A stretch of 64,000 nt of DNA from Collinsella sp. OM04-5 (GCF_003439125.1 NZ_QSUU01000006.1:1-64000), one strand, 5' to 3'. Counted from the stretch's first letter, positions 37,646-46,860 are shown. Notes: a model not told the origin generated them from the sequence alone. Translations and numbers: made by a program.

Positions 37646-37980
37646 GAGCGTTTGCTCCTCTCCCTCGCCCGCATCTGGACATCGGGCGTACGTGTCCGCA
37701 AGGCGTTTTACCTTGCGTTTTGCTGCCCCCATTGTATGAAAATCGTTCGTGTTACATGCATGAGATATCGCCGGCACGCAGGTCAAGACGCTCGTTTTTG
37801 AAAAGCAAACGGAAGGGATTCGGACCAAATTCCTCTATCCGACACTGAAGTTTTCACACGAATTGTCTTTCTTTTATAGAAAAGATAAGTAATCGAAAGG
37901 TGTTTTCTTACTTAAAAAGAAAATGAACGAAAATAGACTCAACACAATTCCTGCAAATTTAGGTTGAGGATGGAGCAGCT
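37646..37980. promoter_or_regulatory. divergent fba/deoR regulatory region
   Basis: AT-rich stretch 37855-37945 holds repeated words of the TTTCTT and AAGAAA type: TTTCTTTTATAGAAA (about 37869), GAAAGGTGTTTTCTT (about 37896) and CTTAAAAAGAAA (about 37912). Such imperfect repeats are typical of DeoR-type operators. The fba promoter is probably in the segment near 37730-37790. Confidence 0.45.
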
Positions 37981-38784
37981 ATGGCCCACGCAACAACCCG
38001 GGCTTTCGCCGATGAGCGCCGCGCCGCCATCATGGAAATGCTCGAGCATAACGCCTCCGTTCAGGTGGCAGACATCGCCCAAACCTTTGGCGTGTCCTCC
38101 GTCACCGCCCGCGCCGACCTGGACGCGCTCGCCGAATCCGGCAAGCTGCGTCGCACGCATGGCGGCGCCGTGTCGCTCCACAAACGCCTAACTGTCTCCA
38201 CGCAAGATCGCCGCATCAACGTAAATGTCGCCGCCAAGCAGGCCATCGCACAAAGTGCCATCGAACTCGTCGGCAGCGGTGACACCCTGCTCGTCGACTC
38301 GGGCACCACGGCGCTCGAGTTCGTCCGGCTCCTCGATCAGCGCGATGGTATCACCGTCATCACGGCCGACATTACCATTGCCGATTACATCGACGAGAGC
38401 ATGCCCTCAGTCGATGTCGTCATGCCGGGCGGGGCGCTGCGCAAAGGCCATCGTTATCTGTACGGACCGCTCACTATGCAGGCGCTCCAAATGGTCCACG
38501 CCGATCTTGCCGTCATGTGCCCTGGAGCTTTTGTTCCCGGCTGCGGCTTTACGACCGACTTTCCGCAGATGGCCGAGACCAAAGCGGCTATGGTCGGCGC
38601 CGCCCGTCAAACTGTCGCCCTCATGGACGCCAGTAAGGTCAACGGACGTGGCATGTACCGCTTTGCCGAGCTCGCCGACGTCGACGCCATCGTGATGGAC
38701 CGTGACCCCGATCATGCCGTCGCCGCCTCAATCGCCGAAATCGTCGACGACGCCCGCCCAAATCTCGTCATCGCCGGCGCTTAA
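37981..38784 (+). CDS. DeoR family sugar-phosphate-responsive regulator
   Basis: A 267-residue protein with the DeoR N-terminal helix-turn-helix (RRAAIMEMLEHNASVQVADI, then FGVSSVTARADLDAL and the wing LRRTHGGAV) and a sugar-phosphate-isomerase-like effector domain (DTLLVDSGTTALEF, MPGGALRKGH, ALMDASKVNGRGMYRF). It is divergent from the aldolase gene and is likely its regulator; LacR of lactic acid bacteria, which senses tagatose-6-phosphate, belongs to the same family, so control of the lac genes at 44.7-48 kb is possible. GGAG precedes the ATG. Confidence 0.87.
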   Translation: MAHATTRAFADERRAAIMEMLEHNASVQVADIAQTFGVSSVTARADLDALAESGKLRRTHGGAVSLHKRLTVSTQDRRINVNVAAKQAIAQSAIELVGSGDTLLVDSGTTALEFVRLLDQRDGITVITADITIADYIDESMPSVDVVMPGGALRKGHRYLYGPLTMQALQMVHADLAVMCPGAFVPGCGFTTDFPQMAETKAAMVGAARQTVALMDASKVNGRGMYRFAELADVDAIVMDRDPDHAVAASIAEIVDDARPNLVIAGA

Positions 38785-38786
38785 AC

Positions 38787-38828
38787 AAAAACCACCACAA
38801 AGGTGCCTGTCCCCTTTGTGGTGGTTTG
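38787..38828 (+). terminator. REP-like hairpin, probable terminator of the deoR-type gene
   Basis: CCACAAA and TTTGTGG enclose GGTGCCTGTCCCC, extended by AAACC and GGTTT, directly after the stop codon. The same sequence occurs at 21959-21999. Confidence 0.75.
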
Positions 38829-38849
38829 CTCGTTAAAAGCGAAATATCG

Positions 38850-40010
38850 CTACTTGGAAAGCTCGTCGGCGAGGGCCTCGATCTGAGCGCGCGAGGCGTC
38901 GTTGAGCGAACCCAGCACGGTCACCTTGTTCTGCGCCAGAGTGATGTCCTTCATGCCCTCGAGTTCCTTGGTCATAACCTTGGCAGCGGTGGGCGCCCAA
39001 GAGCCGGCCTCGACGAGTGCCACCGTACGGTTCTGATAGGCGTGCCCGGCAAGCGTGTGGATAAAGGTGCTCATGAACGGGAAGATCTCGCCCTGATAGG
39101 TAATGGAGGCGAGCACCAGACGGTCATAGCGGAACGCGTCCTCAACGGCCTCGGCCATATCGTCGCGAGCCAAGTCAAAGACGGAGACCTTCTGGCCGCG
39201 GGCCTCGAGCGCAGATGCGAGCTCCTCAACGGCAGCCTTCAGATGGCCATACACACTCGCATAGGCGATCGTGATGCCCTCGTCCTCGGGCTGGTAGCTC
39301 GACCAGGTGTTGTAAGTGTCGAGGTAGTAGCCCAGGTTCTCGGTCAGCACAGGACCATGGAGCGGGCAGATGATCTGGATATCCAGATCGGCGGCCTTCT
39401 TGAGCACGGCCTGCACGAACTTGCCGAACTTACCGACGATGCCAAAGTAGTAGCGGCGCGCTTCGCAAGCCCAACCCTCGGGGTCCTCGATGTCGTTGGC
39501 GCCAAACTTTCCAAAGCCGTCGGCGCTAAAGAGCACCTTATCGGTGGACTCGTAGGAGAAGAGTACCTCGGGCCAGTGAACGTTGGGGGCGCCGACAAAC
39601 GTCAGGCTGTGGCCGCCCAGGTCGAGCACGTCGCCATCTTTGACGACCATCTTACGCTCGGGGTAGTCGGTGCCAAAGTAGTTGACCATCATGCGGAAAG
39701 CACCCACGCTGGCCACAATCTGTGCCTGGGGATAGCGCTCCATAAAGGCGGCGATACCGGCGGAGTGATCGGGCTCCATGTGATGAACAACCAGGTAGTC
39801 GGGCGTACGGCCATCGAGCGCGGCCTCGAGGTTGCCGAGCCACTCGTCGACAAAGCCACCGTCGACCGAATCGGCGACAGCGATCTTGTCGCCCAAGATA
39901 ACGTAGCTGTTATATGCCATACCGTTCTCGGACACGTCGTACTGGCCCTCGAACAGGTCAATGTCGTGATCGTCGACGCCAATGTAGCGGATATCCTTGG
40001 TGATCTCCAT
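38850..40010 (-). CDS. A-type flavoprotein (FprA-like diiron oxygen/NO reductase)
   Basis: A 386-residue flavodiiron protein that reduces oxygen (and possibly NO) to protect anaerobic metabolism. The metallo-beta-lactamase-like domain holds HHMEPDHSAG, GAPNVHWPEVLF, FSADGFGKFG and PLHGPVL with the diiron ligands; the flavodoxin domain begins at about residue 245 with IAYASVYGHLKAAVEEL and continues with SITYQGEIFPFM. The ATG at 40010 has AGGAGG upstream. No rubredoxin domain or gene is visible nearby, so the electron donor is unknown. Confidence 0.92.
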   Translation of the reverse strand: MEITKDIRYIGVDDHDIDLFEGQYDVSENGMAYNSYVILGDKIAVADSVDGGFVDEWLGNLEAALDGRTPDYLVVHHMEPDHSAGIAAFMERYPQAQIVASVGAFRMMVNYFGTDYPERKMVVKDGDVLDLGGHSLTFVGAPNVHWPEVLFSYESTDKVLFSADGFGKFGANDIEDPEGWACEARRYYFGIVGKFGKFVQAVLKKAADLDIQIICPLHGPVLTENLGYYLDTYNTWSSYQPEDEGITIAYASVYGHLKAAVEELASALEARGQKVSVFDLARDDMAEAVEDAFRYDRLVLASITYQGEIFPFMSTFIHTLAGHAYQNRTVALVEAGSWAPTAAKVMTKELEGMKDITLAQNKVTVLGSLNDASRAQIEALADELSK

Positions 40011-40139
40011 CAGGCAAAGCCTCCTAGATAGACAAAAGAGCCCGTCTATCATAGCACTCGGCTACATCCCAACAGCTATCTACCGACATCCTTACCGATT
40101 GTTATTGATGTTCAACATATTACCGTTGACCTGCGAAAA

Positions 40140-41171
40140 CTATGCGCGCGGTGCCGCCGTACTATGTCGAACGATGAGCTGACCGGGAATACGAATGGCA
40201 ACGTTTTTGCCCGCCGTACCCGCCTCGGGAACCGCATGCTCAAACACCTCGCGTCCGCGCTGATGTAGATCGAATCGCACGGTCGTGAGCTCGTTGTGTG
40301 CCACAAAATCATCGAGCGAATCGTCGACGCCCACCACGCTCACGTCCTCGGGCACGCGCAGGCCGCTATCACGCAGCGCGGCAATCGCGCCATTTGCCAT
40401 CTGATCGTTTGCCGCATAGATCGCCGTCATGGTGTGATCGTGCTCGGCCAGGTACCTGCCGGCCTCGTAGCCGCTGTTGGCAGACCAGTCGCCCTCGAGC
40501 GGCTCTGCCGGCTCGATGTGTTTACGCTCGAGCGCATCCTGCCAACCGGCGCGACGAAATTGCTCGTCGACCGAGAACGACGGGCCGCCGATATAGCGAA
40601 TCTGCTCGTGCCCCAGCTCAAACAGGTGATCCATAAGCAATAGCGAGCAGCCGTAATGGTCGGAATCGACCGTGGTCACCCGGGGGTGCGCGTACATGGT
40701 AACGATGACCGTGCCAATGCCCGGCAGTGGATCAAACGTCTCGAAATCGGGTGCCATGCGACTCATGCCGATGATGATGCCGTCCACCGGCAATGCCGCC
40801 ATACGACGCGTGGCCTCGGCAAGCGAAAACTCCTCGGTCTTGGACATCTCGACCAGCGTGATAGCGCAATTATGCTCGCGAGCAGCGCTGGCGATGCCGT
40901 CGATCATTGAGAGGTTGCCAAACTTGGTGACATCGTTGACGCACAGGCCGACCGAATGGTAACGGCCGTCGCGCAGCGAGCGACCGGCATAACTCGGACG
41001 AAAGCCGAGCTCTTGCATAGCGGCCTGCACGCGCTGGCGCGTCTGCTCGTTAACGTTGGGCAAGCCGTTGGCGACGCGCGAAACCGTCTGCTGCGAAACG
41101 CCGGCAGCGCGGGCGACGTCGGCCATGGAGACCGGACGCGAACTGGTATCGTTGGACGGGCGCCTTGCCAC
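40140..41171 (-). CDS. LacI family repressor of the galactose operon
   Basis: A 343-residue repressor with the helix-turn-helix VSMADVARAAGVSQQTVSRV and recognition residues Gln-Gln at the specificity positions, hinge SYAGRSLRDGR, and a ligand domain with the usual DSDHYGCSLLLMDHL and VVGVDDSLDDF segments. It is divergent from galK-galT, and three copies of an operator with the half-site GTACTCA lie in the shared region, so it should repress these genes and itself. The start is a GTG with GAAGG upstream. Confidence 0.9.
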   Translation of the reverse strand: MARRPSNDTSSRPVSMADVARAAGVSQQTVSRVANGLPNVNEQTRQRVQAAMQELGFRPSYAGRSLRDGRYHSVGLCVNDVTKFGNLSMIDGIASAAREHNCAITLVEMSKTEEFSLAEATRRMAALPVDGIIIGMSRMAPDFETFDPLPGIGTVIVTMYAHPRVTTVDSDHYGCSLLLMDHLFELGHEQIRYIGGPSFSVDEQFRRAGWQDALERKHIEPAEPLEGDWSANSGYEAGRYLAEHDHTMTAIYAANDQMANGAIAALRDSGLRVPEDVSVVGVDDSLDDFVAHNELTTVRFDLHQRGREVFEHAVPEAGTAGKNVAIRIPGQLIVRHSTAAPRA

Positions 41172-41263
41172 AGGATCACCTTCACCCTTGCGAGATGTGA
41201 ATAGCGTGCATGCCGGCCCGGACAGAAATACACCCCGCGCCGAGGCCCGCTATCGTCGGACGC

Positions 41264-41279
41264 ATGTTAACGTACTCTA
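41264..41279. promoter_or_regulatory. galactose operator copy 1
   Basis: ATGTTAACGTACTCTA, 93 bases before the repressor start. It shares TGTTAACGTACTC with the copies at 41385 and 41451. Confidence 0.7.
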
Positions 41280-41384
41280 CTTTTTCTATCTGAATCTCTT
41301 CTGCTTTATAAGTCCACACGGCAGTACCGTTCACGGCTGTATTTCTACCGATTACCAGATTCTCAAAAAGTGACAAGCGATGTG

Positions 41385-41403
41385 TTATGAGTACGTTAAC
41401 ATA
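41385..41403. promoter_or_regulatory. galactose operator copy 2
   Basis: TTATGAGTACGTTAACATA, the inverted orientation of the other two copies. It lies in the middle of the divergent promoter region. Confidence 0.75.
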
Positions 41404-41450
41404 GCCTGTAACGTGCGGTGTCGAGAACACTTGGTTCATGCCGCTTCAAG

Positions 41451-41469
41451 TTGTTAACGTACTCATAAC
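41451..41469. promoter_or_regulatory. galactose operator copy 3
   Basis: TTGTTAACGTACTCATAAC, 41 bases before the galK start codon, placed to block transcription of galK-galT. Confidence 0.75.
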
Positions 41470-41509
41470 GACGCAAAACTCACCCGTGCGCGCCAAGGAA
41501 AGGACTCCC

Positions 41510-42715
41510 ATGACCACCCCCGACGAAAAGACATTCGCCATGCTCACCAAGCTGTTTGAGGAGGAGTTTGGTCCCATCGGCGACCGCCAGGTGCTCTACG
41601 TGCACGCGCCCGGCCGTTCCGAGATCAGTGGCAACCACACCGACCACGAGGGTGGCCATGTCATCGCCGGCTCGCTCGATGTCGCCGTTGACGGCATCGC
41701 CGTGGCAACCGACACCAACAAGGTCCGCGTTGCCGATGAGGGCTACCCCGCCTTTGAGATCACGCTCGACACGCTGGATATTCAAGCGTCCGAGAAGGGC
41801 ACGTCCGCGAGCCTCGTCCGCGGCATGGCCCACGAAATCGCTGCTCTGGACGTTGAGCCCCAGGGCTTCGACTTCGCCTTCACCTGCTCTGTCCCCTCTG
41901 GCGGCGGCCTTTCCAGCTCTGCTGCTGTCGAGGCCGCATACGGTCGTGCCATGGAAACCCTCTGGGGCGCACCCGCCATCGAGCCCGTCGCACTCGCCCA
42001 GATGAGCCAGCGCACCGAGAACAACTACTATGGTAAGCCCTGCGGTCTGATGGACCAGGCCGCTGTGTGCCTGGGCGGCCTTGCCTACATGGACTTTGAG
42101 GACCAGGCTCAGCCTAAAACCCAGAAGCTCGAACTCAACTTTGAGGATCACGGCTATGCGCTCGTGCTCGTTAAGGTTGGCGCCGACCATGTGGCCGCCA
42201 CCGACGACTACGCCGCCGTTCCACGCGAGATGCAAGACGTCGCTGCCGAGTTTGGCAAGGCGCGCCTGTGCGAGGTAAATGTGGCGGACTTTGACGCCAA
42301 ACTCCCCGAGCTGCGCGCCAAGCTGGGCGACCGTGCCTGCCTGCGCGCCGTTCACTACTGGTACGAAAACGGCCTGGTCGACAAGCGCTGGGCAGCGCTC
42401 AACGCCGGCGACATCGATCAGTTCCTGGTCCTGACGCGCGAGTCCGGCGCCAGCTCTGCCATGTACCTGCAGAATGTCGTTGCCAAGCTGGGCTCCGAGC
42501 AGCCTTCGATGTATGCCCTGGCACTGGCCGAGCATGTGCTCGACGGCCGCGGCGCCGTCCGCATCCACGGCGGCGGCTTTGGTGGCACCATCCAGGCCTT
42601 CGTGCCGCTCGACCTGGTCGACACCTTCATTGCCAAGATGAACGGCTGGCTGGGCGAGGGCTCTGCCCGCCACTACGCAATTTCTGACAAGGGGGCTTAC
42701 GCGGCATGGCTGTAA
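41510..42715 (+). CDS. galK: galactokinase
   Basis: Phosphorylates galactose to galactose-1-phosphate. A GHMP kinase of 401 residues with the substrate motif GRSEISGNHTDHEGGHV, the ATP loop VPSGGGLSSSAAVEAA and the C-terminal HGGGFGGTIQAFV. The galactokinase signature has Ser-Glu-Ile-Ser-Gly-Asn where E. coli has Val-Asn-Leu-Ile-Gly-Glu, a variant I take to be lineage-specific. The ATG at 41510 has AAGGAAAGGA upstream. It overlaps galT by ten bases, so the two are cotranslated. Confidence 0.93.
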   Translation: MTTPDEKTFAMLTKLFEEEFGPIGDRQVLYVHAPGRSEISGNHTDHEGGHVIAGSLDVAVDGIAVATDTNKVRVADEGYPAFEITLDTLDIQASEKGTSASLVRGMAHEIAALDVEPQGFDFAFTCSVPSGGGLSSSAAVEAAYGRAMETLWGAPAIEPVALAQMSQRTENNYYGKPCGLMDQAAVCLGGLAYMDFEDQAQPKTQKLELNFEDHGYALVLVKVGADHVAATDDYAAVPREMQDVAAEFGKARLCEVNVADFDAKLPELRAKLGDRACLRAVHYWYENGLVDKRWAALNAGDIDQFLVLTRESGASSAMYLQNVVAKLGSEQPSMYALALAEHVLDGRGAVRIHGGGFGGTIQAFVPLDLVDTFIAKMNGWLGEGSARHYAISDKGAYAAWL

Positions 42716-44334
42716 TGACTGACGCGCGCGAGGCTGCGCAGGGCCTCATCGAATATGCTATCCACCGATCGATGATCGGACAGGACGACCGCATCTGGGC
42801 CTACAACACCATTCTGGAGTGCATCGGCGCCACGGGCCCCGCACTCGACATGGCCTGGGCGCTCAAGACCGAGAAGATTTCGCTCTTGCACCCCGATACA
42901 CTCCCCAACTTTGACCTTGAAGGCACGCTTGCCGCGCTTTCCGAGGCTGCCGTTGCCAACGGCGCCGCCGAGGACACGGCATCGGGCCGCGATCGCATCG
43001 CCATGCGCATCATGGGCGTGCTGATGCCGAGGCCTTCGGTTGTAAACGAGGAATTCAACGGCCGCATTGGTGTCAACGAGCCCCGCGCCGCAACCGACTG
43101 GTTCTACGGTCTATGCTGCGACGCCGGCTACGTGCGCCGCGCCGCCATCGCGCGCAATATCAAATGGAGCACCCCCACCAACTGGGGCGACCTGGAGATC
43201 ACCATCAACCTGTCCAAGCCTGAGAAGGACCCGCGCGATATTGCCGCGGCCGGTGCCGCCAAAAACACGAGCGAGAAGTATCCCGCCTGTCAGCTGTGCA
43301 TCGAGAACGAGGGCTACCCTGGACGCTCCGCCGCAGCCGACGGCGGTGCCCATCCCGCCCGTCAGAACCTGCGAGTTATCCCTATCCAGCTCGACGGCGA
43401 GCGCTGGGGCTTCCAGTACAGCCCGTACGCGTACTTTAACGAGCACTGCATTGCTATGAGCTCCGAGCATCGTCCGATGCACGTCGACCGCAAGGGTCTG
43501 ACCTGCCTGCTCGATTTTGTGGACCTGTTCCCGCACTACTTTATTGGCTCCAACGCCGACCTGCCCATCGTGGGCGGCTCGATCTTGTCGCACGACCACT
43601 TCCAGGGCGGCGCACACGAGTTCCCCATGATGCACGCCGCTGAGGTCTCGCAGTTTAGCGTGCCCGGCTTTGACCAGGTCAGCGGTACCGTGTTGCAGTG
43701 GCCGCTCTCGGTGCTGCGACTGCGTTCGCACGACCGCGCCCAGCTGCTCGACGCCGCCGAGAAGATTATCCTTGCCTGGCGCGAGTGGACCGATGAGTCG
43801 GTGGGCGTCATCGCGCACACAGCGGATGGCGTGGCGCACAACACCGTGACGCCCGTCATCCGCCGCGTCGACTCCCGCGGCAACGCCGGTGGCGAGATCT
43901 ACGAGGCCTATCTTGCGCTTCGCTGCAACATCACGACCGATGAGCATCCGCTGGGCGTATTCCACCCGCATGCCGAGTATCACCATATTAAAAAGGAGAA
44001 CATCGGCCTGATCGAGGTCATGGGCCTGGCCATTTTGCCGCCGCGCTTGGTTCCCGAGCTCGGCGCTGTCCGCGAGCACTTGCTGGCAGCCAAGGCCGAT
44101 GCCAGCTACGACCTTGCTGGCGCGCTCGAGGGCGACGACCTTTGCCGCAGCCACGCCGCATGGGCCGAGGATGTCTATGCCCGCCGCGCCGACGAGCTTA
44201 CGGCCGACAACGCCATCGATATCCTGCACGAGGAGGTCGGCGTGGTGTTTGGCCACGTGCTCGACAACGCCGGCGTCTTTAAGTGGGACGAGGCGGGACG
44301 TGCCGCCCAGCAGCGCTTTATCGACTCGCTGTAG
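42706..44334 (+). CDS. galT: UDP-glucose-hexose-1-phosphate uridylyltransferase, type 2
   Basis: Exchanges UMP between UDP-glucose and galactose-1-phosphate. At 542 residues it is the long GalT type found in Gram-positive bacteria, with SKPEKDPRDIAAAG and CQLCIENEGYPG, GSILSHDHFQGGAHEFPM carrying the conserved histidines, and the C-terminal FHPHAEYHHIKKENIGLIEV. The start lies inside galK (ATG 42706 or 42715). No galE is present in the window, so UDP-galactose epimerisation is done elsewhere. Confidence 0.92.
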   Translation: MAVMTDAREAAQGLIEYAIHRSMIGQDDRIWAYNTILECIGATGPALDMAWALKTEKISLLHPDTLPNFDLEGTLAALSEAAVANGAAEDTASGRDRIAMRIMGVLMPRPSVVNEEFNGRIGVNEPRAATDWFYGLCCDAGYVRRAAIARNIKWSTPTNWGDLEITINLSKPEKDPRDIAAAGAAKNTSEKYPACQLCIENEGYPGRSAAADGGAHPARQNLRVIPIQLDGERWGFQYSPYAYFNEHCIAMSSEHRPMHVDRKGLTCLLDFVDLFPHYFIGSNADLPIVGGSILSHDHFQGGAHEFPMMHAAEVSQFSVPGFDQVSGTVLQWPLSVLRLRSHDRAQLLDAAEKIILAWREWTDESVGVIAHTADGVAHNTVTPVIRRVDSRGNAGGEIYEAYLALRCNITTDEHPLGVFHPHAEYHHIKKENIGLIEVMGLAILPPRLVPELGAVREHLLAAKADASYDLAGALEGDDLCRSHAAWAEDVYARRADELTADNAIDILHEEVGVVFGHVLDNAGVFKWDEAGRAAQQRFIDSL

Positions 44335-44387
44335 AGCACAGACCCGGTCGCTCAACGGCAGCCCGCACAGCATAGACACCCACACGA

Positions 44388-44429
44388 CAACGGCGCCCGC
44401 CGGCAACATCGCCGACGGGCGCCGTTTTA
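44388..44429 (+). terminator. terminator of galK-galT
   Basis: ACGGCGCCCG pairs with CGGGCGCCGT (one bulged base) and TTTTAT follows. Confidence 0.85.
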
Positions 44430-44434
44430 TTGGC

Positions 44435-44517
44435 TAGTCGTTGGGGACTTTCTTAAACGACTAGTCGTTCGGGACGTTCTTGTTTGACTAGTCATTTAAG
44501 AACGTCCCCAACGACTA
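44435..44517 (+). repeat. REP-like composite element
   Basis: 83 bases with inverted ends TAGTCGTTGGGGAC and GTCCCCAACGACTA. It contains a plus-strand hairpin (44490-44516; AGTCATT, loop TAAGAACGTCCCC, AACGACT) and a minus-strand one (about 44436-44462; loop TAAGAAAGTCCCC). A shorter version lies at 20507-20562. Confidence 0.65.
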
Positions 44518-44559
44518 CTTGCGACCAGGGCAACGTCGATGTTTTGGCAACAACAGCGA

Positions 44560-44658
44560 AAACCCGCCAGAGCGAGCAAGGTGCCTTGAGACGAGGCGGC
44601 ATTGACCTTCTGGTCATGCCGCCGCAGTTGAAAGGCAGATTGCCGCTCTGGCGGGTTT
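44560..44658 (-). terminator. 99-base structured 3' element (family B) downstream of lacC
   Basis: On the minus strand: outer stem AAACCCGCCAGAGCG with its perfect complement, extended by GCAA with TTGC; internal loop TCT opposite ACC; helix GCCTT with AAGGC; internal loop TCAACTGC opposite TCGTCTC; helix GGCGGCAT with ATGCCGCC; apex GACCAGAAGGTCA. Same length, loops and apex as 20311-20409 but none of the helix sequences. Confidence 0.8.
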
Positions 44659-44747
44659 GCAGCGTCGGCCGGTCCGCCGTTCGGCAGAACGGCGGAACCT
44701 GAGGTGCAGCGTCGGGCCGTTACGCGGTTTGGTAAAACCGCGTAACC
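44659..44747 (-). repeat. two tandem hairpin units (family D) directly after lacC
   Basis: On the minus strand, unit one (44706-44747) is GGTTACGCGGTTT, loop TACC-like, AAACCGCGTAAC, then a GGCCCGACGCTGC tail; unit two (44659-44699) is GGTTCCGCCGTTC, TGCC, GAACGGCGGACC, then GGCCGACGCTGC. The arms differ but stay paired, while the GGTT start, the loop and the CGACGCTGC tail are constant. A third unit follows lacB (46954-46995). Confidence 0.75.
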
Positions 44748-45683
44748 CTACAGTTCAGTCACGACAACGTTGTTGTAGATCTCGTCCCAGCGGTCCATGA
44801 CCAGGTGGCCGGTCTTGGGATCCATGGCGTTGAGCTTGCCGCAGGTATTGGCGGTCTTGAGCACCGTGACGTCGTCGGCACCAGCAGCAATGGCATGTGC
44901 AAAGCCGGCGATGGTCGAGTCGCCGGAACCCGTCGCGTTCACAGCCGCAATCGCGGGCGTCTTGGCACGGAACGCACGGCCCTCATGGAAGCCCACCGAA
45001 CCGGCAGCGCCCATCGAAACGACAACCCAGGGAATATCGGCAAAGCGGCCATCGGCGGCAAGCGCCTCGCGCAGGGCATCGACATCATCGATCGTAAAGG
45101 ACGTACCCAGCAGGCCGTTAATCTCGGTCAGGTTGGGCTTTACGAGCTCAGGCTTAGCGTCGGACTCCAGCGCGGCCTCCAGCGATGCACCCGAGGTGTC
45201 GAGCAGCACCTTAGCGCCCGCCTCCTCGGCGATCTTGACGAGCTCGGCATAGTAGCCGGCATCGACGCCACGCGGCAGCGAGCCCGAAAGCGTCACAACG
45301 TCCGCCTTCGCTGCAAGCTCGGCGAACTTAGCCGTAAAGGCCTCGAGCTCGGCCGGGGCGATCTGCGGGCCGCTCTCCAGCAGCTCGGTCTGATTACCCT
45401 CGTGCAGAATATTCAGGCAAATGCGCGTCTCACCGGCAATGGGCACAAAGTCGTTCTTGACGTCATCGGCATCCATAAGCTCGGCCATATAGGCACCCAT
45501 GTGGCCGCCGAGCAGACCGGTCGCAAGCACATCGTCGCCCAGCTGCAGCAGCACGCGGCTCACGTTGAGGCCCTTACCGCCAGCGGTCTTTTCGGGCGTC
45601 ACACGGTTAACATCGTCGATGATCAGCTTGTCGAGCTGATAGCGCGTATCAATCGACGGGTTCATGGTAACGGTCAGAATCAT
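44748..45683 (-). CDS. lacC: tagatose-6-phosphate kinase
   Basis: A PfkB-family kinase making tagatose-1,6-bisphosphate. MILTVTMNPSIDTRYQL, DDVNRVTPEKTAGGKGLNVS and the insert GETRICLNILHEGNQTEL match LacC closely; the ATP/substrate motif is AVNATGSGDSTIAGF with the catalytic Asp. About 311 residues, the family length. A 1-phosphofructokinase role cannot be fully excluded, but the lacA, lacB and lacX neighbours point to tagatose. The ATG at 45683 has AGGAG upstream. It is the last gene of the lacA-B-X-C group. Confidence 0.88.
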   Translation of the reverse strand: MILTVTMNPSIDTRYQLDKLIIDDVNRVTPEKTAGGKGLNVSRVLLQLGDDVLATGLLGGHMGAYMAELMDADDVKNDFVPIAGETRICLNILHEGNQTELLESGPQIAPAELEAFTAKFAELAAKADVVTLSGSLPRGVDAGYYAELVKIAEEAGAKVLLDTSGASLEAALESDAKPELVKPNLTEINGLLGTSFTIDDVDALREALAADGRFADIPWVVVSMGAAGSVGFHEGRAFRAKTPAIAAVNATGSGDSTIAGFAHAIAAGADDVTVLKTANTCGKLNAMDPKTGHLVMDRWDEIYNNVVVTEL

Positions 45684-45739
45684 ATTGAACTCCTGTTTCC
45701 GGGGCACGACGTGTGCGACCCCAAACATACGATAGCTCT

Positions 45740-46621
45740 TTAAAGGATCTCGATCTCAAAGCAGCGAGTGACGGTCTCTCCCGGCTTGGCCACCAGGCAG
45801 CCACGTTTGTGCTCCAGAATATCGTCCTCGTCGGAGCAGGTGGACAGACCACCCCACGGTTCAACAGCCACAAAGTCGCCCTCGGGCTTGCTCCACACAA
45901 TCAGGTACGGCATATCGGGGAACGTCAGGCGCACGCCCTTGTCCTCGGTTTTCTTGGTCAGCGTAACCACGCGGCTCTCGAGCACGTCAAAGATGGTCTC
46001 CGCGAAGTCGAAGAGTTCGTGGGTAAGCGGCAGGCTCTGGTCGATCATGGGGTTCTTGCTGCGATGCTCAACATCAATCAGGCCAGTCGAGGGAACGGCA
46101 GTACAGAGCTCGGTGGCCTCACGCTGCTCAAAACGAAGCTCATAATCGTCATAGGACTCGCCCTCGTCGAGCGGGCACTTAAAGCCGGGGTGACCGCCCA
46201 CAAAGAATGGCATATCCTCGGTGCCCTCATTGGTCACCTCGTACGACACGGCCACCTTAGCCGCATCGATCGTGTAGCGCGCGACGATCTTAAACGGATA
46301 CGGATACTGCTCGAGTAGCTCGGCGTGGTCGGCAGAGCTTAGGCTCAGCGCAACCATGCTGTCGCCCTGCTCCTCGAGCTTCCACTCCTGCTTGCGGGCA
46401 AAGCCGTGGCGGGCAAGCTTGACCTCGCGGCCGCCCATGGTCATCGCGCGGCCGCCACGAAGGCCGCCGCAAATCGGAAAGCAAATGGGTGCCTGGCCCG
46501 ACCAGACCGCCGGATCGCCCTGCCACAGGTACTCACGGCCGTTGGCCGCAATAGAAGTGAACGACCCGCCCGCCGTGGTCAACGCCACACAAATCAAACC
46601 GTTATCAAGAACAAACTCCAT
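45740..46621 (-). CDS. lacX: aldose 1-epimerase family protein, LacX-like
   Basis: About 293 residues of the galactose-mutarotase fold, with VALTTAGGSFTSI, CFPICGGLRGG, HGFARKQEW carrying a catalytic-type His, and VGGHPGFKCPLDEGE near residue 165. In lactic acid bacteria lacX lies in the tagatose-6-phosphate operon and encodes a mutarotase-like protein of unclear role; here it sits in the same company. GGAAGG precedes the ATG at 46621. Between it and lacB lie 377 bases with two structured repeats. Confidence 0.82.
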   Translation of the reverse strand: MEFVLDNGLICVALTTAGGSFTSIAANGREYLWQGDPAVWSGQAPICFPICGGLRGGRAMTMGGREVKLARHGFARKQEWKLEEQGDSMVALSLSSADHAELLEQYPYPFKIVARYTIDAAKVAVSYEVTNEGTEDMPFFVGGHPGFKCPLDEGESYDDYELRFEQREATELCTAVPSTGLIDVEHRSKNPMIDQSLPLTHELFDFAETIFDVLESRVVTLTKKTEDKGVRLTFPDMPYLIVWSKPEGDFVAVEPWGGLSTCSDEDDILEHKRGCLVAKPGETVTRCFEIEIL

Positions 46622-46860
46622 AGGAGCCTTCCCTTTCTTACGACAGCCCGCCAAGTCAATAGGGCTGATAGAAAACCGGCCCGCGCCCCCTCACAGAAAC
46701 GCGAGCCGTCAATTGAAAAGCTGCAGAATGCCGGGTACCGCCAAGAGCGAAGCACTCAAGCCAAGCAAGCAAACGTGTTATCGGAGCAGCTTACCGAACC
46801 GACGGCTTCGCAACAACAGCGGTAACCCCACAGGTACCCCCAACGTCAGCGAGCGGCGCT

